From positions 180,674-244,673 of the forward strand of contig NZ_JACSQD010000002.1 in NCBI RefSeq assembly GCF_014836775.1: 64,000 nt of DNA, read 5' to 3'. Below the pieces are notes generated by a model. The model was given only the letters and a program-made list of their open reading frames with translations. It made no database searches and was not told the origin of the DNA. The DNA is from Arthrobacter gallicola (GTDB lineage: Bacteria; Actinomycetota; Actinomycetes; Actinomycetales; Micrococcaceae). The translations under genes were made by a program, and so were the position numbers. Positions 57,862-64,000 of this stretch are shown in pieces. Within the stretch, counting starts at the first letter, position 1, and each line of letters begins with the position of its first letter.

Positions 57862-57891
57862 TTGAGTGCGCCGCTGCCGCCGTTCTAGATT
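57862..57891 (+). promoter_or_regulatory. Putative promoter of ABC importer operon
   Basis: TTGAGT (57862-57867) and TAGATT (57886-57891), 18 bp apart, in the 300-bp divergent gap upstream of the ABC permease gene. No riboswitch consensus is seen in this gap. Confidence 0.45.
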
Positions 57892-57974
57892 CATCCAACC
57901 TTCCGGATTCCGGCTGGGGTACAAAGCCTTCTGCACCGTGCAGGACAGGTTCGCAGACAAGAGCGAGGTGGCGC

Positions 57975-59036
57975 ATGAGTTCCACAGCATCAAACAGCCA
58001 GACCCGCCCGGAGACGGCAAAGCCCGAAGCTGCCCCGCCTCCGGAGGTGGTTCCGGAACGGCAGTCCGCAGGTGCCGGCGGCTCCGGCCGCCCTCCGGCC
58101 AGCGGAGCCGGCACGGGCACTGCCGCGGACTACTCCGGTTACCCGGTGGTGGCTGCCCGCCATCCCTGGCGGTGGGCAGGGACCGGGCTGGTGGCCCTCG
58201 GCCTCGCCGCGGTTCTGTGGTCGCTGGTGACGAATCCGCGCTGGGAATGGGACGTGGTGGCCCAGTGGTTCACCGCTGAATCGGTGCTGCGCGGCCTGGG
58301 CGAAACCTTGAAGCTGACGGCCATCGCCGGCAGCCTCGGCTTTATCCTCGGCTTTATTCTGGCGCTTATGCGGCTGTCCTCCTCGCCGCTGCTGGTCTCC
58401 GTGTCCTGGACGTTCTCCTGGATCTTCCGTTCCACCCCGCTGCTGGTGCAGCTGCTGCTTTGGTACAACCTCGGGTACCTGTACGAGAAGGTGTCCCTGG
58501 GAATCCCCTTCACGGACGTGCGCTTCTTCGAAGTCCAGACCACCACCTTGATCAGCCAATTCGCGGCGGCCGTTCTGGGTCTGACCCTGAACCAGGCCGC
58601 CTACTCGGCGGAGATCATCCGGGGCGGCATCCTCGCCGTGGACCAGGGCCAGCTTGAGGCGGCCGCAGCGCTGGGCATTCCGGCCTGGCGCCGGTCCACC
58701 CGGATCGTGCTGCCGCAGGCCATGCGTTCAATCCTTCCCACAGCCTTCAACGAGATCATCGGCCTGGTCAAAGGCACCTCGATTGTGTACGTGCTGGCCT
58801 ATTCCGAGCTGTTCTACACGGTGCAGGTCATCTACAACCGCACCCAGCAGGTGCTGCCCCTCCTGCTGGTGGCGACCCTCTGGTACGTGGTGATTACCTC
58901 GGTGCTCAGCGTGTTCCAGTACTACATCGAGCGCCACTACTCCAAGGGTGCCGTGCGTACCCTGCCGCCAACACCGCTGCAGCAGGCGCGGCAGTTCTTT
59001 GCCACCCATGCCAGGAAAGCCGAGGTCTCCCGATGA
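57975..59036 (+). CDS. Amino-acid ABC transporter permease
   Basis: A 353-aa permease with an unusually long hydrophilic Ala/Pro/Ser-rich N-terminal tail (1-60), then TM helices and the permease signature [35 protein letters not shown] (EAA loop, about residues 235-270). It is of the polar amino-acid (PAAT) family, the group that includes cystine importers such as TcyL/TcyM. ATG at 57975 follows GAGGTGG; the frame is open far upstream, over the antisense FAD gene. Confidence 0.87.
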   Translation: MSSTASNSQTRPETAKPEAAPPPEVVPERQSAGAGGSGRPPASGAGTGTAADYSGYPVVAARHPWRWAGTGLVALGLAAVLWSLVTNPRWEWDVVAQWFTAESVLRGLGETLKLTAIAGSLGFILGFILALMRLSSSPLLVSVSWTFSWIFRSTPLLVQLLLWYNLGYLYEKVSLGIPFTDVRFFEVQTTTLISQFAAAVLGLTLNQAAYSAEIIRGGILAVDQGQLEAAAALGIPAWRRSTRIVLPQAMRSILPTAFNEIIGLVKGTSIVYVLAYSELFYTVQVIYNRTQQVLPLLLVATLWYVVITSVLSVFQYYIERHYSKGAVRTLPPTPLQQARQFFATHARKAEVSR

Positions 59037-59863
59037 GCCGGTCCGCCGCCCCAGCCGCCCTCGAACCGGGCACCCCGGCCGCCACCCGCGGCCTGGTGGA
59101 GATCACCAATGTGTACAAGTCCTTCGGCCAGGTGGAAGTACTGCGCGGCGTCTCGTTGACCGTGCAGCCGGGCGAGGTGGTGGTGATCCTGGGCCCCTCC
59201 GGGTCCGGCAAGTCCACCCTGCTGCGCACCATTAACCACTTGGAGAAGGTCGACGCCGGCCACATCGCTGTGGACGGGGATCTGGTGGGTTACCGGGCCC
59301 GCGGCGGAAAACTCCATGAGCTTCGGGAGAAAGAGATCCTGGCCCAGCGCACCCACATTGGCATGGTGTTCCAGAACTTCAACCTGTTCCCCCACCTGAC
59401 CGCCGTCGAAAACATCACCGAAGCCCCGCTCTACGCCCAGAACCTCCCGCGCGGCCAGGCACGCACGCTCGCCCTGGAGCTGCTGGAGCGTGTGGGGCTG
59501 TCGGACAAGGCCGATGTTTATCCGCGGCAGCTCTCCGGCGGACAGCAGCAGCGGGTAGCGATCGCGCGGGCACTGGCGCTGAATCCGAAGGTCGTGCTGT
59601 TCGACGAGCCCACTTCCGCACTGGACCCCGAACTGGTCGGTGAAGTGCTGGATGTCATCCGGAGCCTGGCGGACTCGGGCACAACCCTGATCGTCGTGAC
59701 CCACGAGATGGGCTTCGCCCGCGATGTGGCGGACCGCGTGGTGTTCATGGACCAGGGCCACATCGTGGAGCAGGGCACCTCCGCACAGATCTTCGGGGCA
59801 CCGCAGCACGAGCGCACCAAGGCTTTCCTCTCCAAGGTCATCGAACCGGCCTTTCACCTCTGA
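59033..59863 (+). CDS. Amino-acid ABC transporter ATP-binding protein
   Basis: A 276-aa ATPase. Walker [10 protein letters not shown] (about residue 60), signature [16 protein letters not shown] and Walker [15 protein letters not shown] are intact. The ATG overlaps the permease stop (ATGA). This is the ATPase of the PAAT importer. Confidence 0.93.
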   Translation: MSRSAAPAALEPGTPAATRGLVEITNVYKSFGQVEVLRGVSLTVQPGEVVVILGPSGSGKSTLLRTINHLEKVDAGHIAVDGDLVGYRARGGKLHELREKEILAQRTHIGMVFQNFNLFPHLTAVENITEAPLYAQNLPRGQARTLALELLERVGLSDKADVYPRQLSGGQQQRVAIARALALNPKVVLFDEPTSALDPELVGEVLDVIRSLADSGTTLIVVTHEMGFARDVADRVVFMDQGHIVEQGTSAQIFGAPQHERTKAFLSKVIEPAFHL

Positions 59864-59892
59864 TTCCAACTGACGCAACAAAAAGGGAACCA

Positions 59893-60876
59893 ATGGCTAA
59901 CACCTTGCTCCATCCGATTCCGGCACTGTCCGCGGCAGCCGCCGTCGTACTTCTGGCCCTGACCGGCTGCTCCGATCCAGGTTCCGCAGGCGCGTCGGAA
60001 GGCAGCGCCTCTGCGGCACCGGCCGCCAACGGTGTGGTCTATAACCTGGCGCCGGAGCAGAACCGCATCCGCACTGAGAAGGACGCCGACGCCGCCGCGC
60101 AGGTACCGGCGGACATCGCCGAGGACGGCAGGCTCACCGTCGGTGTCAGCCCGTTCGCTACCCCGCTCTCGGTTTACGCCACGGACGACAAGACCGTGAT
60201 CGGCAACGAAACCGATATTGCCCAGCTGGTCGCGGACAAGCTCGGCCTGGAGCTGGAACTGCAGGTCACGTCCTGGGAGAACTGGCCGCTGAAAACCCAG
60301 TCCGGAGACTTCGAAGCGGTGTTCTCCAACGTCGGCATCAACGGCGACCGCGTGCAGCTCTTCGACTTTGCCACGTACCGCGCCGCGTTTATGGCCTTCG
60401 AAGCCCGGAAGGATTCGGGCCTCACCGTTGACGGTTCCGATGACATCTCCGGCAAGAAGGTCGCCGTCGGCGCCGGCACCAACCAGGAGAAAATCCTGCT
60501 GGCCTGGAACCAGGAACTCGAGGACGCGGGCAAACCCCCGGCGCAGCTGCAGTACTACGGCAGTGACGCGGATACCATCCTGGCGCTCTCCTCCGGACGG
60601 CTGGACCTGAACCTCTCCCCGTACCCGAGCGCCACCTATCGGGAGAACACGCGGGACGACCTGGAAATTGTCGGCAAGGTAAACGCCGGCTGGCCCTCGG
60701 AGACCCTGGTGGCAGCCACCACCCTGCGCGGCAACGGCCTGGCCGCACCGCTTGCGGCGGCCCTTAACTCGGCCATCAAGGACGGCAGCTACGCCAAGGT
60801 GCTCGAACGGTGGGGCTTGTCAGAGGAAGCCATTCCCGAGTCGGTCGTGGTCGATGCCTCGAACTTTGAGAAGTAG
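59893..60876 (+). CDS. Amino-acid ABC substrate-binding lipoprotein
   Basis: A 327-aa secreted lipoprotein with lipobox LTGC (Cys about 25) after a signal peptide, and a family-3 solute-binding fold (LTVGVSPFATPLSV ... ETDIAQLVADKLGLELE ... DFEAVFSNVGINGDRVQLFDF). Such receptors bind cystine or other polar amino acids; here the sulfur context favours an S-containing amino acid. AAGGGA lies before the ATG, 29 bp after the ATPase gene. Confidence 0.88.
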   Translation: MANTLLHPIPALSAAAAVVLLALTGCSDPGSAGASEGSASAAPAANGVVYNLAPEQNRIRTEKDADAAAQVPADIAEDGRLTVGVSPFATPLSVYATDDKTVIGNETDIAQLVADKLGLELELQVTSWENWPLKTQSGDFEAVFSNVGINGDRVQLFDFATYRAAFMAFEARKDSGLTVDGSDDISGKKVAVGAGTNQEKILLAWNQELEDAGKPPAQLQYYGSDADTILALSSGRLDLNLSPYPSATYRENTRDDLEIVGKVNAGWPSETLVAATTLRGNGLAAPLAAALNSAIKDGSYAKVLERWGLSEEAIPESVVVDASNFEK

Positions 60877-60885
60877 GCAGCAAAC

Positions 60886-62010
60886 GTGAAATTCCAGGTA
60901 CTGGACATCATTCCGCATCTGAAGAATCCGGTGACCGGCAGGATTGTCTCCGCCGCAGACCGGCTGGACCAGGTCATCCGCACGGCGCAGCGGGCCGAGG
61001 AGCTCGGCTTTGACTCCTTCTCCGTTGGGGAGCGGCACGCCGGGGAGTTTATTTCCTCCTCGCCCACCACGGTGCTGGCGGCAATCGCTGCCGTGACCAG
61101 CCGGATCCGCCTGCAGAGCGGGGTTACGGTGCTCTCGGTACTGGATCCGGTGCGCGTTGCCGAGGACTATGCGACCATCGACCAGCTCAGCCGGGGACGG
61201 CTGGAACTGGTGATTGGCAAGGGCAACGAGGTGCTGCAGTACCCGCTGTTTGGCCTTGACCTGGCGGACCAGTGGGACCTGCTCGAGGAGAAATACGCCC
61301 TGCTGCGGCGGCTCTGGCGCGAAGCGGACGTGACCTGGCACGGCCGGTTCAGGCCGCCGCTGCCGGAACCGGTAACGACGACGCCGCGGCCGTTCGCCGG
61401 GCCCCCGCGGGTATGGCACGGCTCGGCAACATCGCTGCGGTCAGCCGAGCTCGCGGCTTACTGGGGCGATCCGCTGTTCACCGCCAACGCCATCCAGCCG
61501 CGGGAAAACTACAAGCGCCTGATCGATCACTACACCGAACACTATCTGGCCGCCGGGCACGACCCGGCCAGGCGCTACATCGCCTCCGGCAGCGGAGCCG
61601 GCGGCGTCTTCCTGGCGGACAGCACCGCCGAGGCGAAGCGCGCGTTCGGACCGGTTTATGAAGCCCTGACCGCCGGCCGGAACGTACCGGGGAACAACTC
61701 TCCGTTCCGCAATATCGACCACGCTGTGGCCGAAGGCCCGGCACTGGTGGGCAGCCCGGAGGATGTTGCAGCCAAGATCCTTGACTACCACGCCGAGTAC
61801 GGGCACTCACTGCAGTCCGTTTCGCTGCCCACCACACTCCCCTTCGGGCAGCAGCTGGAGATTCTGGAGCGGTTCGCCGCTGAGGTTATTCCGGTGGTCC
61901 GCGCGGCGGCACCCACCACCCTGTGGGAGGAGGCGGACCCCTGGGCGGGGCGCCCGGCGGGGGTGGCCGCCGTCGAGCATGCCGGGAATCCGGCGGAAGG
62001 AGCAGCATAA
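60886..62010 (+). CDS. LLM-class flavin-dependent oxidoreductase
   Basis: A 374-aa bacterial-luciferase-like protein of the alkanal-monooxygenase (LLM) superfamily. AEELGFDSFSVGERHAGEFISSSPTTVLAAIAAVT (about 28-62) and LSRGRLELVIGKG are the LLM signatures. GTG start, only 9 bp after the lipoprotein gene. Together with the next two genes it could supply FMN-dependent C-S cleavage of an imported organosulfur compound. Confidence 0.88.
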   Translation: MKFQVLDIIPHLKNPVTGRIVSAADRLDQVIRTAQRAEELGFDSFSVGERHAGEFISSSPTTVLAAIAAVTSRIRLQSGVTVLSVLDPVRVAEDYATIDQLSRGRLELVIGKGNEVLQYPLFGLDLADQWDLLEEKYALLRRLWREADVTWHGRFRPPLPEPVTTTPRPFAGPPRVWHGSATSLRSAELAAYWGDPLFTANAIQPRENYKRLIDHYTEHYLAAGHDPARRYIASGSGAGGVFLADSTAEAKRAFGPVYEALTAGRNVPGNNSPFRNIDHAVAEGPALVGSPEDVAAKILDYHAEYGHSLQSVSLPTTLPFGQQLEILERFAAEVIPVVRAAAPTTLWEEADPWAGRPAGVAAVEHAGNPAEGAA

Positions 62011-63119
62011 TGAGCCAACACCAAGCCGGCCGGGGAATCCTGGCCCTGGAGGTCGACGGCGAGGGGACTCACCCTGCCGCATGGCGGGTTTCCGGCCGGG
62101 CACCCGGCGGGGTACTGGCGGCCGCCCGCACGCTGGAGGCGGTCCAGGCCGCCGAATCCGCGGGGTTTCACGCCGTCACCTTCGAGGACAGCCGGCTCCT
62201 CCGGGAGCAGGGACCGGCCCGGCTCGACGCCGTGCAGCGGGCTGCCTTCGCGGCACCGCGGACCCGTTCCGTTGCCTTGGTTCCGGTGCTCGACGCCGTG
62301 TACACCGAACCGTTTCATGTAGCCACGCAGCTTGCCAGCCTGGACCATATTTCCGCCGGACGGGCCGGCTGGATCGTCTCCGCAGCCGGAACAGCTGAAG
62401 AAGGTGCCGCGGTGGGACGGGCACCGCTCACCGGGGATGCGCTGGCGCAGGAGGCGGCGGACGCGGTGGAAACCAGCCGCCTGCTGTGGGATTCCTGGGA
62501 AGACGGCGCGGTCATCCGGGACGTTGCCGCCGGACGCTACCTGGACGCCGGGAAACTGCACTATGCCAACTTCCGCGGCCGGACCTTCTCGGTCAAGGGA
62601 CCGGCCATCATCCCCCGGCCGCCGCAGGGACAGCTTCCGGTGTTCGCCCCGGCCGGGCTGCTGGCCCCGGGCACCGGTCAGGGCGCGGACGCAGCGCTGG
62701 TGTCTGCTGCGGCCCCCGAGCTCCTGCTCAACAGCGTTGCCGCACACGCAGCTGCGGGGAGCGTCATCGCCGAGCTGGAGGTCGTGCTCGATTCCCGCGG
62801 CCGGAGCGCCGCGGACCGGCTCGCCGAACTGGACGGCTGGGAACCGGGCTCAGACGCCGTTCCGCAGCGGGCCCGGCTGGCCGGTTCCGCCGCGGAGCTG
62901 GCCGACTATCTGGCCCAGCTGCTCGGCACAGCCGCCGGGGTGCGGCTGTTCCCGGCGGTGCTGGACACGGATCTGGAGGAGCTGGGCCAGCTGGTGCTGC
63001 CCCGGCTGCGGGCCTGGGGACTCCTGGCGCAAACAGCACCAGAGCGCACCTTCCGGGATCTGCTGGGCCTGCCCCGGCCCGCCAACCGGTTCGCGGCCGC
63101 CGGCCGCGGGCACGCCTGA
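62010..63119 (+). CDS. Second LLM-class flavin-dependent oxidoreductase
   Basis: A 369-aa member of the same superfamily but a more divergent branch: AESAGFHAVTFEDSRLL, ALVPVLDAVYTEPFHVATQLASLDHISAGRAGWIVS. The ATG at 62010 shares the TAA of the preceding gene (TAATG), and GGAAGGAG precedes it. Probably acts in the same pathway. The C-terminal third is unusually Ala/Leu-rich and may be a pocket variation. Confidence 0.82.
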   Translation: MSQHQAGRGILALEVDGEGTHPAAWRVSGRAPGGVLAAARTLEAVQAAESAGFHAVTFEDSRLLREQGPARLDAVQRAAFAAPRTRSVALVPVLDAVYTEPFHVATQLASLDHISAGRAGWIVSAAGTAEEGAAVGRAPLTGDALAQEAADAVETSRLLWDSWEDGAVIRDVAAGRYLDAGKLHYANFRGRTFSVKGPAIIPRPPQGQLPVFAPAGLLAPGTGQGADAALVSAAAPELLLNSVAAHAAAGSVIAELEVVLDSRGRSAADRLAELDGWEPGSDAVPQRARLAGSAAELADYLAQLLGTAAGVRLFPAVLDTDLEELGQLVLPRLRAWGLLAQTAPERTFRDLLGLPRPANRFAAAGRGHA

Positions 63120-63137
63120 GACCAAAGGAGCATCAGC

Positions 63138-64000
63138 ATGACAAACACCACTCCTCCGGCATCCGGCCCGGCCGGCACCGGGCAGCTGCAGTTCGGCATT
63201 TTCTTCCAGGGCGTGAACTCCGGAACCATCTGGAAGCTGCCCGAATCCGGATCCCAGACCGACTTCCAGTCCTTCCGCCGCCTGGCGCAGACCGCCGAGC
63301 GGGGCCTCTTCGCCGCCTTTTTCCTCGGTGAGGGGCTGCGGCTGCGCGAGCACCTGGGCCGTCCGCACGAACTTGACGTGGCCGGACGCCCGGACGCGCA
63401 GACCATGCTGGCCGCTTTAGCCTCGGTCACCAGCCGCATTGGACTGGTGGCCACGCAGAACACCACGTACAACGACCCCGCGGATCTGGCGCACCGGCTG
63501 TCCTCCCTGGATCTGCTCTCCGGCGGTCGCGCCGCGTGGAACGTTGTGACTACGGACAACGCCTGGACCGGGGAGAACTTCCGCCGCGGTGGCTATCTGG
63601 ACCACGCGGACCGCTACGTCCATGCCGAGGCTTTTGTGCAGACGGCCAGGGCCATCTGGGACGCCTGGGAACCCGGCGCCGTCGCCCCGGGGCCGGGAGC
63701 CGAACGGTGGCTGGCGGACGGGGCGGTGCGCCGCGTACACCGCGAAGGGCAGCACTATTCGGTGAACTACGCTCCCCGGCTGCCGCGCAGCCCGCAGCAT
63801 CACCCGGTGCTGTTCCAGGCCGGCGACTCCCCTGCCGGACGGGATTTCGCTGCGCGGCAGGCGGACGTGATCTTCTCCGCGCATCCGCAGTTCGACGCAG
63901 CCGTGGCGTTCCGCGCCGATATTACCGAGCGCACCCTCCGCGCGGGCCGGCCCGCGGACGCGGTGAAGATCATGCCCGCCAGCGAATTCATCCTGGCCCC
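63138..64000 (+). CDS. NtaA/SnaA/DszA-family FMN monooxygenase, 3' partial
   Basis: The frame from ATG 63138 runs off the right edge after 287 complete codons. FGIFFQGVNSGTIWKLP, LVATQNTTYNDPADLAHRLSSLDLLSGGRAAWNVVTT and HPVLFQAGDSPAGRDFAA are NtaA/SnaA/DszA signatures. These enzymes use FMNH2 from a partner reductase to attack C-N or C-S bonds, for example in dibenzothiophene or nitrilotriacetate breakdown. AAAGGAG precedes the ATG. Third flavin monooxygenase in the operon. Confidence 0.85.
   Translation, partial: MTNTTPPASGPAGTGQLQFGIFFQGVNSGTIWKLPESGSQTDFQSFRRLAQTAERGLFAAFFLGEGLRLREHLGRPHELDVAGRPDAQTMLAALASVTSRIGLVATQNTTYNDPADLAHRLSSLDLLSGGRAAWNVVTTDNAWTGENFRRGGYLDHADRYVHAEAFVQTARAIWDAWEPGAVAPGPGAERWLADGAVRRVHREGQHYSVNYAPRLPRSPQHHPVLFQAGDSPAGRDFAARQADVIFSAHPQFDAAVAFRADITERTLRAGRPADAVKIMPASEFILA

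Noticed and set aside
56412..57974. N-terminal extension of the ABC permease frame for more than 500 codons
   Set aside because: The extension is antisense to the FAD-enzyme gene; the ATG at 57975 has a good ribosome-binding site and gives normal family length.

Overview
The window is high-GC, gene-dense chromosomal DNA from an actinobacterium. The gene set (glycine-cleavage operon behind a tandem glycine riboswitch, Asp23/AmaP envelope-stress cluster, E. coli-type PurB, GAF-ANTAR protein, MmpL transporter) best suits Micrococcaceae, probably Arthrobacter or a close relative. That assignment is inferred from gene content and codon usage. I see no tRNA, rRNA, insertion sequence or CRISPR array. 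Ordinary metabolism dominates, with one small accessory island near 33.0-35.9 kb.

Layout. 1-4.2 kb: the end of a TauE-type exporter, then a TetR regulator with an MmpL-family transporter. 4.2-7.4 kb: an FAD-linked 2-hydroxyacid (lactate/glycolate) oxidase with a lactate permease. 7.6-9.1 kb: an SDR oxidoreductase and two small soluble proteins (one ChaB-like). 9.1-16.7 kb: tandem glycine riboswitch, then gcvP-gcvT-gcvH-glyA-sdaA, which together turn glycine into one-carbon units, serine and pyruvate; a CycA-like amino-acid permease diverges from it. 19.4-22.5 kb: an envelope-stress cluster with three Asp23-family proteins, AmaP, a DUF6286 protein and a 59-aa membrane protein. 22.5-30.6 kb: 42-bp tandem repeats, an MFS exporter, malate synthase, an excisionase-like HTH protein, alanine dehydrogenase, an aromatic-acid-type MFS transporter, a GAF-ANTAR regulator, a small zinc-ribbon protein and a winged-helix protein. 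30.7-32.9 kb: large-subunit catalase.

33.0-35.9 kb holds the least conventional locus. A 17-residue ORF ending in SWEWF lies directly upstream of a stand-alone SpaB_C (lantibiotic-dehydratase elimination-domain-like) protein. A small HTH protein and a terminator follow. A TrmB/LuxR-type regulator is transcribed divergently across a region rich in inverted repeats. It looks like a self-contained peptide-modification or peptide-signalling cassette.

35.9-50.7 kb: a possibly leaderless aminotransferase, an E1-alpha/E1-beta/E2 branched-chain 2-oxoacid dehydrogenase operon, a HisC/aromatic aminotransferase, a holin-superfamily membrane protein, a WXG100-like protein with an alpha/beta hydrolase, purB, rlmN, guaD, an SMP-30 protein and a CynX-like MFS transporter. 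50.9-64 kb is a sulfur-metabolism block: an S-box SAM riboswitch, a 17-aa leader ORF coupled to a MetY-like sulfhydrylase, a second trans-sulfuration enzyme, a (-) operon (FAD enzyme, GNAT acetyltransferase, MetE-C-like protein), and a divergent (+) operon of an amino-acid ABC importer plus three LLM flavin monooxygenases, the last cut by the window end. The last operon resembles organosulfur amino-acid scavenging loci such as the Bacillus ytmI operon.
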